From CAYWTX01 sp964461295 (lineage in GTDB: Bacteria; Planctomycetota; Phycisphaerae; SM23-33), in contig CAYWTX010000705.1 of NCBI GenBank assembly GCA_964461295.1, forward strand, positions 1 to 20,760: a stretch of 20,760 bases of DNA. Direction: 5' to 3'. Each line of letters opens with the position of its first letter. The stretch's first letter is position 1. The notes beneath the pieces were generated by a model. That model saw nothing but the letters and a program-made list of their open reading frames with translations, searched no databases and was not told the DNA's origin. Positions 1 through 7,469 of this stretch are shown piece after piece. The position numbers and the translations under genes are program-made.

Positions 1-2
1 TG

Positions 3-26
3 GCCCTGCTGAAAGTCGAGCTGTAG
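3..26 (+). CDS. 3' end of an upstream gene (partial)
   Basis: Only the last seven codons and a TAG stop are visible (reads ALLKVEL then stop). The frame is open to the window edge and is followed by a strong hairpin at 84-110, which is what the end of a transcription unit would look like. No function can be assigned from so few residues, and the frame choice rests only on the stop followed by a terminator. Confidence 0.4.
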   Translation, partial: ALLKVEL

Positions 27-83
27 GCGGCGTCCGGGCCGATGCCGGAGAACGTAGTCAGTACGTGCAACCTGAAATCAAAC

Positions 84-110
84 GGAACCCCTTCCAAAAG
101 AAGGGGTTCC
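84..110. terminator. strong hairpin, probable bidirectional terminator
   Basis: A perfect 11-bp stem (84-94 with 100-110) closes a 5-base loop (CAAAA). On the plus strand the 3' flank is only mildly T-rich. Read on the minus strand, the bases following the stem are GTTTGATTTC, a better U tract. It lies between the plus-strand gene ending at 26 and minus-strand pdxA ending at 234, so it could end both converging transcripts. Confidence 0.75.
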
Positions 111-233
111 CTCATTATCGGGCCGGGAACTTCGGGTTAAGGTCCGGGTGGCGCAACTCCGCGAGTCGTGGCGGCCGGGATCCACAGCTCTGGAGAGTTG
201 TGCCACCAGGAAGCGGCACTTCCTGAACCATCC

Positions 234-1268
234 CTACTCTTCCTTCCGCACCGGGGGCACGATGCGCTGGTGCTTGATCGCCAGGTCGATTGCCAGCTTG
301 ATCGCCGCGACCATGCTCGACGGGTCGGCCTTGCCCTTGCCCGCGATGTCGAAGGCCGTGCCGTGATCGGGGCTGGTGCGGATGATCGGCAGCCCCAGCG
401 TCACGTTCACCGCGTCGCGCCAGCCCAGCAGCTTCACGGGGATCAGGCCCTGATCGTGGTACATGGCCACGACGCAGTCGCAGCGGCCCTCCAGGGCCTT
501 CAGGAACACCGTGTCGCCGGGGTAGGGCCCCTCGGCGCGGATTCCCGCTTCCGAGGCCATCAGGATCGCCGGCGAGAGGATGCGGGCTTCCTCGTCGCCG
601 AACGCCCCTTCCTCGCCGGCGTGCGGGTTCAGCCCGGCCACGGCGATCCGCGGGTGCTCGATGCCGAACCACTCGCGTAAGGCCTGGTCGGCCAACTCGA
701 TGGGGTTGAACACGGCCCCGATGTTCAGCTTGTCGCGGATGGACGCGATGGAGACGTGCACGGTGGCCAACACCACCCGCAGCTTGGGCGAGACGAACAT
801 CATCGCCACGTGCCGGGCGCCGCACTTGTCCTTCAGCAGTTCGGTGTGGCCGGGGTATTTCTTGTACCCCGCCATCAGCCAGGAGGTCTTGGAGATCGGC
901 GCCGTCACGATCGCGTCGATCAGCCCGCCCTTGGCGGCGTCGATGGCGTCGGTGCAGAACGCCATGGACGCCTGCCCGCCGACGCGGCTTGGGCCGCGCG
1001 GCATGCGGACGGGCATGGGGATGTCGTCGTAATCCAGCACGACCAGGTCGTGGGCGTACTTGCGAGCGTCCTCGTGGCGGTCGCGGTGGAACGGCAGGTC
1101 CAACTCCAGCGAGTCGGCCATGTAGGCGAGTTGCTCAAGCATGCCGAAGACGACGAACTTCGCCGCGGCCCGCAACTCGCCCGACGCCAGGGCGCGCACG
1201 ATGATCTCCGCCCCGATGCCGCAGGGGTCGCCCATCGTGACGCCGATCGTCGGCCGCGTGTCCGCCAT
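234..1268 (-). CDS. pdxA: 4-hydroxythreonine-4-phosphate dehydrogenase PdxA
   Basis: A 344-residue protein that oxidises 4-phosphohydroxy-L-threonine with NAD+ in the DXP-dependent pathway of pyridoxal 5'-phosphate synthesis; it is cytosolic. Visible family signatures are an N-terminal GVTMGDPCGIGAE, the PGHTE segment, GLNPHAGE and MYHDQG, which supply the three metal-binding histidines, and a C-terminal TSPDHGTAFDIAGKG block. The frame is open upstream to 1442, but homology begins at MADTRPT, so the ATG at 1268 is chosen; no clear Shine-Dalgarno precedes it. The length fits the family (about 330). It stands alone on the minus strand, with a terminator-like hairpin downstream at 84-110. PLP is the cofactor of GlyA, encoded further along, but the two genes are not one operon. 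Confidence 0.95.
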   Translation of the reverse strand: MADTRPTIGVTMGDPCGIGAEIIVRALASGELRAAAKFVVFGMLEQLAYMADSLELDLPFHRDRHEDARKYAHDLVVLDYDDIPMPVRMPRGPSRVGGQASMAFCTDAIDAAKGGLIDAIVTAPISKTSWLMAGYKKYPGHTELLKDKCGARHVAMMFVSPKLRVVLATVHVSIASIRDKLNIGAVFNPIELADQALREWFGIEHPRIAVAGLNPHAGEEGAFGDEEARILSPAILMASEAGIRAEGPYPGDTVFLKALEGRCDCVVAMYHDQGLIPVKLLGWRDAVNVTLGLPIIRTSPDHGTAFDIAGKGKADPSSMVAAIKLAIDLAIKHQRIVPPVRKEE

Positions 1269-1424
1269 GGTTCGCTCGCGGGGCCTGTATGCGGCAACGG
1301 CGGGCTCCTGCCCGCCGCGCTCCTGCCCGACGAAATTATAACCGAGGCCCGCGATTCGCAGGACGGTGAAAGGCCGCCCCGCGCAAGAATTGTCAATCGG
1401 CGGCCGCCACCGATCGCGCCGGCA

Positions 1425-1787
1425 ATGCATACTACGACCCACGTAGGGTTCGGGTGTTCAAGAACCGTCCGTTGTCCGGCGCCCCCTGTCCTGAAGACGC
1501 TTGCGGCAGGCCATGCGGCCGACCCCAAGACCAAGATGCTGGCGATTGACCGGTTGATCCACCAGTTCCACTACTCCAACAAGCACGCCCCCGACCAGCC
1601 GACCCGTCCGGCCGGGGTGAACCTGATCGTGGGCGACCTTGCCGATGTGGTGGCGTTTCTCGACGAACTCAGCGGCCTGAACCTGCCGCCCCAGCTACGC
1701 GCGACCGACGAGGATTGGCGGCGCCGGTACGCCTCGACCTACTGGCCGCAGTTCCTGAAGCCGCGTCCGTCCGCCAACCCGCCGTAG
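1425..1787 (+). CDS. small conserved hypothetical, possibly a truncated gene remnant
   Basis: The part from about 1500 to 1787 reads like a real protein: DPKTKMLAIDRLIHQFHY, then RPAGVNLIVGDLADVVAFLDELS, then a Trp/Tyr-rich end. I recognise the style 'DRLIH.FHY...RP..VNLI.G....V..FLD' as a short conserved segment, but I know no function. The in-frame ATG at 1425 would give 120 residues, and an internal ATG at 1536 would give 83. Neither has a good ribosome binding site, and the first 25 residues after 1425 look unlike coding sequence. A 5'-truncated gene fragment is therefore as likely as a small intact gene. It diverges from pdxA. Confidence 0.45.
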   Translation: MHTTTHVGFGCSRTVRCPAPPVLKTLAAGHAADPKTKMLAIDRLIHQFHYSNKHAPDQPTRPAGVNLIVGDLADVVAFLDELSGLNLPPQLRATDEDWRRRYASTYWPQFLKPRPSANPP

Positions 1788-2052
1788 CGTTTCAGCAAAC
1801 GCCGCACGGGGTCGGAATCTCCACGGTATGCCCCCCACGGTCTTCCCGCCGGGCACGAACGATTCGCCGCCATCGCACCTCACGCCGCCCGTCTCGATCT
1901 CTGCCCTTGGCCATGCCGCGTCCCTTTGCCTGGCTGAATCTTCGACGACGAAGCAATCCCTGGCCCGATGTGCCAGGCCGGACGGATACCGATCCGCCGA
2001 ACGCTGCCCGTGCTAGGCGCGCCGCCAAGCGTCGCCTGCATGGGGGGGCTGC
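1788..2052. other. intergenic stretch without a recognised feature
   Basis: There are 265 bases between the plus-strand remnant and the minus-strand membrane protein gene. Short frames exist on both strands, but none has a ribosome binding site or recognisable protein features. I see no repeats or convincing terminator here. Confidence 0.5.
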
Positions 2053-2415
2053 TCAGATTCCTTGCAGCAGGTTTTCCATCAGGCGTTTTGGATGATGGAT
2101 CAGAGCCCGGTGGGCAACCACTGGCGGAAAGACCGCCCAGCAGCACAGCACCGCGATGAGCATCAGCGCGTACTTTGCGGGACCTGCAACTTCAATCTCG
2201 TATGCAGCAGCGGAGCTCTGTCCAGAGGGCTCCACGCGGATCGTCCCCCGCATGGGAAGCAACTGGGCTGTTTGCGTTATGTATGTTCCGTGTCGGAACG
2301 TGAGGGTCGAATCCGTAGCGATTGCGATCTCGAAATTGCCACCTGCCATTGCCAGTCTCAGTCGGTCGATGACTTCCGCCACTGGACGATTGATGATTCG
2401 CTGTCCTCGTACCAT
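2053..2415 (-). CDS. small hypothetical protein with C-terminal membrane segment
   Basis: A 120-residue protein. Residues 1 to about 75 look like a small soluble alpha/beta domain (starts MVRGQRIINRPVAEVIDRL). A hydrophobic segment (YALMLIAVLCCWAVFPPVV) follows at about residues 80-100, and then a basic tail. The layout suggests a protein held in the inner membrane by a single segment. The frame is open to 2568, but the ATG at 2415 has a GGGAGA Shine-Dalgarno eight bases or so upstream and is preferred. The neighbouring minus-strand gene ends 92 bases upstream, so co-transcription is possible. The beginning vaguely recalls SRPBCC-type domains, but I cannot support a family. Confidence 0.6.
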   Translation of the reverse strand: MVRGQRIINRPVAEVIDRLRLAMAGGNFEIAIATDSTLTFRHGTYITQTAQLLPMRGTIRVEPSGQSSAAAYEIEVAGPAKYALMLIAVLCCWAVFPPVVAHRALIHHPKRLMENLLQGI

Positions 2416-2507
2416 GGTTTCTCTCCCAGACGAACACGGGGTCGTTGAAGGTTGGCCCGGAGCGTGGCGGAGGGCGATACTTTCCGACCGCTGGTTGGCC
2501 GCCGGTT

Positions 2508-2984
2508 CTATATCTGCGCCAGAATCGCCACATAGTTCTTGCCGTACTTCTTCGCGCACTTCGGGCACGTCGTGTAGAAGAAGTACAGCTTTCGGACGTC
2601 CTTACCCTTGCTCCGGACGAAGTCCTTCATCTCCGCGATCCATTTCCGCAGGTTCCGGTAGGGTCCCTCAAACACCTTGCAGAGAAACGTTCCGGAGATG
2701 CTGGCCATGTTGGCGCCGGGTATGTCTTTGGCGACCTCGATATACACGTCGGCGCCCCAGAGGGAGGTCTCGTCCGACAAAGTCACGTTCGTGTCTGAAA
2801 CCGCGCCTGCTGCCTCTATGCGGTTCATGTTCCTCTTCATCACGGCGCCGAAGTTCAGCGGAATGTGCAGGACACTCGTCACTCGATCCTTCACGAACCG
2901 CTTGTCCTGCCACCGGATTTCCTTTCCGTCCCACGGCGCAGGGTCAAACGTCGGGCAACATCGGTCATTCGCGTTCGCGCCCAT
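2508..2984 (-). CDS. conserved uncharacterised protein with CPKC motif
   Basis: A 158-residue soluble protein of a family I recognise by its pattern but for which I know no proven function. The N-terminal part reads CCPTFDPAPWDGKEIRW, the middle LHIPLNFGAVMKR, and the C-terminus TTCPKCAKKYGKNYV. The closing CPKC pair and the early Cys residues could bind a metal or form a redox pair; that is inference. The start at 2984 is supported by GAGGAG about eight bases upstream. A possible 35-codon ORF overlaps its 5' end by 20 bases (2965-3072). The same-strand membrane protein gene follows 92 bases downstream. Some members are labelled 'hydrolase' in databases, but no catalytic motif is visible here. 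Confidence 0.75.
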   Translation of the reverse strand: MGANANDRCCPTFDPAPWDGKEIRWQDKRFVKDRVTSVLHIPLNFGAVMKRNMNRIEAAGAVSDTNVTLSDETSLWGADVYIEVAKDIPGANMASISGTFLCKVFEGPYRNLRKWIAEMKDFVRSKGKDVRKLYFFYTTCPKCAKKYGKNYVAILAQI

Positions 2985-3072
2985 CAGTTATACTCCTCTT
3001 CTCGGCCGACGCCGCAAGTCCGCCTACAACGATGGCGACCGCCGGGACTCCTATCTGAAAGTGGGTGTTCAT
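2965..3072 (-). CDS. possible 35-residue membrane peptide overlapping the next gene
   Basis: The frame begins with ATG at 3072, reads MNTHFQIGVPAVAIVVGG, continues through a short hydrophobic stretch and a basic tail, and stops with TGA at 2965-2967. It overlaps the start of the CPKC-family gene by 20 bases and contains that gene's Shine-Dalgarno, as a translationally coupled leader would. AGAGGTGA lies about 10 bases upstream of the ATG. The opening resembles the N-terminal membrane anchor of small proteins that begin with a 'QFQIGVP' run, so it may be a short member or a decayed copy. No further evidence is available. Confidence 0.35.
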   Translation of the reverse strand: MNTHFQIGVPAVAIVVGGLAASAEKRSITDGRERE

Positions 3073-3554
3073 GGACGAGATCACCTCTCGGAGGTTGTGA
3101 AGGAATCGCCAGAGCGATCTTGGTCCCTCTTAGCCCCGAAGATGCTCTCCCTCTTCAACGGCATTTTGGGTGAGGTTTTCAACAGGGCTGTCCTCGCATG
3201 CCGCTGTCTCTCCCGCTCCCGCAGGACTGGCCGAATCGCAAGAACCGCGAAGGGCGTCGCTGTCCGCAGGCAGCCCGCTTGCGCGGGCAGTCCAGGAACC
3301 GCCGATACCATACGACCGGCGCCCGGAGAACGTCAAGGCCAAGGCGAGGCTCACGGTCGCGCCGAAGCCACGGGCGCCCAATCGGGCGCCGGATGCGACC
3401 GCATGCCGGGCGGGAAGGCCGGAGCAAAGCCGTCGCCGGCCTGCCGCTGCCTCCACCGTCAAGCCCGAACCGGGCGTGCGAGGGGGCGGCAACGGGGGGC
3501 GGGGGGGCGTGGCTAAGCCGGTCGGGGCGGAGCGGCTCGCGCCAGGCCGACCAA
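3073..3554. other. intergenic stretch, no convincing gene
   Basis: This is nearly 500 bases in which frames on both strands give Arg/Pro/Gly-rich translations typical of non-coding GC-rich DNA. The only notable element is a perfect 6-bp hairpin with a 4-base loop at 3273-3288 (GCCCGC/GCGGGC). Composition becomes extremely G-rich around 3480-3510. Confidence 0.5.
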
Positions 3555-3671
3555 GGCGGTTTGAGGTGAGCCGAGTCCCGCGTCCGGCCGGGGGATGCGG
3601 CGGCCGGCGTCGGTTAAACCGCCGGCGGTGCCCGCATGGGGGGCCGGCGCCGCAAGGCGCGGCGGCGGGCA
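3555..3671 (+). other. structured GC-rich region upstream of glyA
   Basis: Three nested or adjacent pairings are visible: an 8-bp long-range stem (3555-3562 with 3616-3623, GGCGGTTT/AAACCGCC), a 7-bp stem (3629-3635 with 3665-3671, TGCCCGC/GCGGGCA), and inside it a 5-bp hairpin capped by a GCAA tetraloop (3647-3651 with 3656-3660). It lies 115 bases before glyA on the same strand. It does not match the glycine or SAM riboswitch consensus as I know them. It may be a leader RNA or simply a consequence of high GC. Confidence 0.3.
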
Positions 3672-3786
3672 TGTCCGCCGATGGCCCTTCGCGGGTCGGC
3701 GTTTGGCGGACGTGTCTTGCCCCGAGGACCCGTGAGCGATAGAGTACGGGCTTGGCCCCCGGTCACTTGGCAGGAGAGTTTTACAG

Positions 3787-5040
3787 ATGGATCAGCTTCT
3801 GAGGTCCGACCCGGAGATTGCGCGTCTCATCAAGGCGGAGCAGAAACGCCAGAGCGAGACGCTGGAGATGATCGCCTCGGAGAACCACGTCTCGCCGGCG
3901 GTGCTGGTGGCGATGGGATCGGTGCTGACCGACAAGTACGCCGAGGGGTATCCGAACAGGCGGTACTACTGCGGCAACCAGAACATCGACGGCATCGAGC
4001 AGATCTGCATCGACCGGGCGAAGAAGCTCTTCGGGGCCGAGCACGCCAACGTGCAGCCGCACAGCGGCACGAGCGCGAACCTGGCGGTGTACCTGGCGTG
4101 CCTGAAGCCGGGGGCGAAGATCCTGGGCATGGAGTTGCAGCACGGCGGGCACCTTTCGCACGGCATGAAGGTGAACCTGTCGGGCAAGCTGTACCACAGC
4201 TTCGGTTACGGCGTCGATCCCAAGACCGAGCGGATCGACATGGACGAGGTCCGGCGCAAGGCGATGGAGATCCGCCCGGACATCCTGGTCGTGGGCGCGT
4301 CGGCGTATCCGCGGACACTGGACTTCGAGGCGTTCGGCAAGATTGCCGAAGAGGCCGGCTGCCCAATGCTCAGCGACATCGCGCACATCGCCGGGCTGGT
4401 GGTGGGCGGCGCGCACCCCTCGCCGGTGCCGCACAGCACGTTCGTCACGACGACCAACCACAAGACGTTGCGCGGCCCGCGCGGCGGCGTCATCCTGTGC
4501 CGCAAGCCGTGGGCGGGCAAGATCGACGCGGCCGTGTTCCCCGGCATCCAGGGCGGGCCGCTGGAGCACGTGATCGCCGCCAAGGCGGTCGCGTTGGCCG
4601 AGGCGATGCGTCCGGAGTTCCGGGAGTACGCCTCCGCGATCGTCGCCAACGCCAAGACGCTGGCGGCGACGCTGATGGATCGCGGGTGGCGGTTGGTGAG
4701 CGGGGGCACGGACAACCACCTGATGCTGGTGGACCTGGCCAGCCGGCTGCCGGACCTGACGGGGCATCACGCGGCGGTGTGGTTGGAGAAGGCGGGGATC
4801 ATCACCAACTGGAACAAGATTCCGTATGATCCGCGGCCGGCGACGGAAGCGTCGGGAGTTCGGCTGGGCACGCCGGCGCTGACGACCCGAGGGATGGGCT
4901 GCGAGCAGATGAAGGTGATCGGCGGGTGGGTTGACCGGGTGCTGAGCGGCGGGGGCGACGAAGCGGCGATCAGCGACGTGCGCAAGCAGGTGCTGGACCT
5001 GTGTAACCAGTTCCCGATCCCGACCGGGAACGGCGAGTAG
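3787..5040 (+). CDS. glyA: serine hydroxymethyltransferase GlyA
   Basis: A 417-residue PLP enzyme that interconverts serine plus tetrahydrofolate with glycine plus 5,10-methylene-tetrahydrofolate, the main source of one-carbon units; cytosolic. Family blocks are all present: TDKYAEGYPNRRYY at residues 48-61, QPHSGTSAN near 90-98, DIAHIAGLV with D197 and H200 in the PLP pocket, TTTNHKTLRGPRGG with the Schiff-base lysine K226, and GVRLGTPALTTRGM for the carboxylate-binding arginine. The ATG at 3787 has AGGAGA nine bases upstream. The length is normal. The gene appears to be transcribed alone: an 800-base mostly non-coding region precedes it and a repeat-filled gap follows. No terminator hairpin is evident downstream. 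Confidence 0.97.
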   Translation: MDQLLRSDPEIARLIKAEQKRQSETLEMIASENHVSPAVLVAMGSVLTDKYAEGYPNRRYYCGNQNIDGIEQICIDRAKKLFGAEHANVQPHSGTSANLAVYLACLKPGAKILGMELQHGGHLSHGMKVNLSGKLYHSFGYGVDPKTERIDMDEVRRKAMEIRPDILVVGASAYPRTLDFEAFGKIAEEAGCPMLSDIAHIAGLVVGGAHPSPVPHSTFVTTTNHKTLRGPRGGVILCRKPWAGKIDAAVFPGIQGGPLEHVIAAKAVALAEAMRPEFREYASAIVANAKTLAATLMDRGWRLVSGGTDNHLMLVDLASRLPDLTGHHAAVWLEKAGIITNWNKIPYDPRPATEASGVRLGTPALTTRGMGCEQMKVIGGWVDRVLSGGGDEAAISDVRKQVLDLCNQFPIPTGNGE

Positions 5041-5041
5041 G

Positions 5042-5101
5042 ATTGCCAATTGCCAATTGCCAATTGCCGATTGCCGATTGCCAATTGCCGATCGCCGATT
5101 G
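5042..5101. repeat. heptamer tandem repeat (ATTGCCR), 8 copies
   Basis: Eight consecutive 7-bp units run from 5042 to 5097, with a partial ninth. Copies read ATTGCCA or ATTGCCG, one with a single T-to-C change (ATCGCCG). The array starts just after the glyA stop codon, so it does not disturb coding. Seven-base tandem arrays of this kind are known from several bacterial genomes and are prone to slippage. Confidence 0.9.
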
Positions 5102-5202
5102 GAGGAGCCGGCGGCGATTCGGATTGTCGAGCGTTTCGTGAGGTGTTGAGGGCGGGCCGCCTTGACGGGGCCTTGGGCTTCAGTGACCGGCTCTTGCGGT
5201 TG

Positions 5203-5244
5203 CCGGAAGCTGGGAGCCGGAAGCTTGGATCTGGAAGCTGGGAG
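5203..5244. repeat. 14-bp tandem repeat, 3 copies, carrying the thiE ribosome binding site
   Basis: Three adjacent 14-bp units (5203-5216, 5217-5230, 5231-5244) follow the pattern CYGGAAGCTKGGAK. The last unit ends in GGGAG, which lies seven bases before the ATG of the ThiD2-ThiE gene and appears to serve as its Shine-Dalgarno. The middle copy has diverged at this point (TTGGAT). Confidence 0.85.
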
Positions 5245-5251
5245 CTGAATC

Positions 5252-6280
5252 ATGCGAGAGGTCTATCGGATTCTGGACGCCAACTTCAATCGGGCTCGCG
5301 AGGCGCTTCGCGTGGCGGAGGACTGCGGGCGGTTCGCCCTGAACGACCCGGCCATCACCGCCATGACGAAGAACCTCCGCAGCGACCTGGCTGAGATCCT
5401 TCGCTCGATGCCCGTGGACCAGATGCTTGCCAGCCGCGACACGCCGGGCGACATCGGCACGGAGCTTACCTCGCCCAGCGAGAAGCGGCGCGACGGGCTG
5501 CCGGACGTTGTGACGGCCGCGTGCAAGCGCCTGACGGAGGCGCTGCGGACGATCGAGGAGTACGGCAAGTTCGTCTCGCCGCCGCAGGTGGTGAAGATCG
5601 AGCGGATGCGCTACAACGCCTACACGCTGGAGCAGCGGATTTCCAGCCGGCTGAACGTGCGGAACCGGCTCGGCGGGGCAAAGCTGTACGTGCTGCTCAC
5701 CAGCGACATGTGCAAGGGGAGCCTGCGCGAGTTGGCCCGGGCCGCCATTGCCGGCGGCGCCGACGCGGTCCAGCTTCGCGAGAAGGACGTCAACGACGAC
5801 CAGTTCCTGGCGCAAGCGGCCGAGCTGCGCGAACTGACCGACGAGACGGGCAAGATGTTCATCGTGAACGATCGCCCGGACATCGCGGCGATCGTGGGCG
5901 CCGACGGCGTGCATCTGGGCCAGCACGACCTGCCGATCGCCGACGCGCGGCGGTTGTTGCGGCCCGGGGCGATCGTGGGGCGGAGCACGCATTCGCTGGC
6001 GCAGGCGCAGGCGGCGATGGTGGAGGGCGCCGACTACATTTCGGTGGGGCCGGTGTTCGCGACCGAAACCAAGGACGCCGGGGCGCCGGTGGGCCTGGAA
6101 CTGGTTCGCGAGGTGTCGCGCGCGGTCCCGCTGCCGGTGGTCGCCATCGGCGGCATCGGGCCCGATAACGCCGCGTCGGTGGCGGGCGCGGGGGCGAAGC
6201 TGGCGGCCGTCTGCTCGGCGATCTGCCGCGCAGCCAACCCCAAGGCGGCGGCCGAGGCGATCAAGAAGGCGATGGGATAG
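5252..6280 (+). CDS. thiE: ThiD2-ThiE fusion, thiamine-phosphate synthase
   Basis: A 342-residue two-domain enzyme of thiamine synthesis. Residues 1 to about 135 form the ThiD2-type domain (RILDANFNRAREALRVAEDC, then LTEALRTIEEYGKF), described in this family as an HMP-phosphate kinase. Residues about 147-342 are a complete ThiE barrel, which couples HMP diphosphate with the thiazole phosphate to give thiamine phosphate. Its signatures are VQLREK, VNDRPD, DGVHLGQHDLP, GRSTHS, YISVGPVFATETK and AIGGI. The start at 5252 is supported by GGGAG seven bases upstream, itself part of a tandem repeat. I see no TPP riboswitch in the 211-base gap before it. It converges on panE, and the other thiamine genes are not in the window. 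Confidence 0.93.
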   Translation: MREVYRILDANFNRAREALRVAEDCGRFALNDPAITAMTKNLRSDLAEILRSMPVDQMLASRDTPGDIGTELTSPSEKRRDGLPDVVTAACKRLTEALRTIEEYGKFVSPPQVVKIERMRYNAYTLEQRISSRLNVRNRLGGAKLYVLLTSDMCKGSLRELARAAIAGGADAVQLREKDVNDDQFLAQAAELRELTDETGKMFIVNDRPDIAAIVGADGVHLGQHDLPIADARRLLRPGAIVGRSTHSLAQAQAAMVEGADYISVGPVFATETKDAGAPVGLELVREVSRAVPLPVVAIGGIGPDNAASVAGAGAKLAAVCSAICRAANPKAAAEAIKKAMG

Positions 6281-6305
6281 GCAGAGGCAGCCAGAGGCGA
6301 AGGAA

Positions 6306-6330
6306 CCGGGCGCCGAAGCCGAAGGCGCGG
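6306..6330. terminator. weak candidate hairpin between convergent thiE and panE
   Basis: A 5-bp GCGCC/GGCGC stem (6310-6314 with 6324-6328) closes a 9-base loop, with two more G-C pairs available outside after a bulge. There is no T run on either side. Its position 26 bases after thiE and between converging genes is the main reason to list it. Confidence 0.25.
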
Positions 6331-6402
6331 TTGGGGCGGCCAGGCACGATGGGGAAGCGCTTCGCGTTCATTGGTGTCTCGTTGCGGGCGGGCATCTTCG
6401 CA

Positions 6403-7338
6403 TCAGGAGCGGGCGGCGTCCAGGAACTTGAGCTGTTGGTAGAGGGCCTCCAGGCGGGGCAAGGCACAGCCGCGATCGGCCGCGGCGCGGAGGGGATTGC
6501 CGAAGATGGCCTCGATCTCCATGGCGTGCCCGGAGCGGTGGTCCAGGACCATGCTGGGGTGGTAAGGGGTCATGCGGCGGGTCTGGTCGAGCATCCGTTG
6601 GATGAACGGCTCGTCGATGGTCTTGCCGGCCGCGGCCGCGCCGGAGGCGATCTCGCGCATGAGCGCCTCGGCCAGGGCGGCGGCGTGCGGGTCGGCCATC
6701 ACCGCGGCCGTGGTGGTGTTCAGCACGACGCACAGGCCGTTGAAGGGAACATTCCAGACGAGCTTCTTCCAGCGGGCCTCGAGGAGGTCCCCGGCGAGTT
6801 CCACGCCGATGCCGGCGGCCTGGAAGTCGCCCGCGATGCCCCGCATGCGGTCGGTGATGCCGCGCGGGCGGCCCTCGGGGTCGTATTCGGCCAGCGTGAT
6901 GTAGCCGTAATCGAGGTGGCGGATGTGTCCCGGCCCGGCCTTGTGCGAGCACAGGAAGCACAGCCCGCCCATGACGCGCCGCGGGCCGATCAATTCGGCC
7001 ATGCGGTCCTCCACCCCCAGGCCGTTCTGGCAGGCGACGGCGACGCCATCGGGCGCGACGGCGGGGGGCAGCAGTTCGGCGAGGCGGTCGTTGGCGGTGG
7101 CCTTGACGGCCAGCAACGCCACGTCGCAGGGCGGCATGTCGGCCGCGCGGCCGTACGCGTTCACCTTCGGCAGGCGGACGTTGCCCCGCGGGCTGTCCAT
7201 GACCAGCCCGTGCCGCCGGACGTGGTCGTAGTCGCTGTGCAGCAGGAAATGCACGTCGAGTCCCGCGGCGGCAAGCTTGCAGCCGTAGAACCCGCCGAGG
7301 GCGCCGGCGCCGAGAATGGCGTAGCGTCGCGAAGACAT
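6403..7338 (-). CDS. panE: 2-dehydropantoate 2-reductase (ketopantoate reductase)
   Basis: A 311-residue NADPH-dependent reductase of the PanE/ApbA family, which makes pantoate for pantothenate and coenzyme A. The Rossmann nucleotide-binding motif GAGALGG is at residues 10-16. The C-terminal helical domain carries the catalytic lysine region RWKKLVWNVPFN (K182, N186, N190) and the substrate-binding block HPSMVLDHRSGHAMEIEAIFG (S252, E264). The frame is open to 7374 (12 more residues), but homology starts at MSSRRYAILG, so the ATG at 7338 is preferred; neither start has a strong Shine-Dalgarno. It is transcribed away from the restriction-modification gene. Family members also include paralogues acting on other 2-keto acids, so the exact substrate is inferred. 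Confidence 0.88.
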   Translation of the reverse strand: MSSRRYAILGAGALGGFYGCKLAAAGLDVHFLLHSDYDHVRRHGLVMDSPRGNVRLPKVNAYGRAADMPPCDVALLAVKATANDRLAELLPPAVAPDGVAVACQNGLGVEDRMAELIGPRRVMGGLCFLCSHKAGPGHIRHLDYGYITLAEYDPEGRPRGITDRMRGIAGDFQAAGIGVELAGDLLEARWKKLVWNVPFNGLCVVLNTTTAAVMADPHAAALAEALMREIASGAAAAGKTIDEPFIQRMLDQTRRMTPYHPSMVLDHRSGHAMEIEAIFGNPLRAAADRGCALPRLEALYQQLKFLDAARS

Positions 7339-7469
7339 GCGGGCGAAGGTAGCAGGACGGGCCGCGGCGTTCAAGCGGGCGAGATTCGCCGCGGCTCGCC
7401 CTTTCCATTTCGCGTCCGGTATGCTTACTGTACTATGCCTGCCGGTGCGGGCGGTTGGAAGGAGCCAGC

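Noticed and set aside
3130..3742. Overlapping open frames of 120-280 codons between the CPKC gene and glyA
   Set aside because: All give Arg/Pro/Gly-rich low-complexity translations, none has a ribosome binding site, and they occur in several frames at once.
2985..3786. Glycine riboswitch upstream of glyA
   Set aside because: I could not find the conserved core of the glycine aptamer on either strand, only GC-rich hairpins.
5042..5101. CRISPR array
   Set aside because: Units are 7 bp and directly adjacent, with no spacers and no cas genes nearby.
5041..5251. TPP riboswitch before the thiamine gene
   Set aside because: No CTGAGA or ACCTGATCTGGATAATGCC-like blocks; the gap is mostly tandem repeats.
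3781..5253. 490-codon minus-strand frame opposite glyA
   Set aside because: A shadow of glyA with a low-complexity Arg/Val/His translation and no ribosome binding site.
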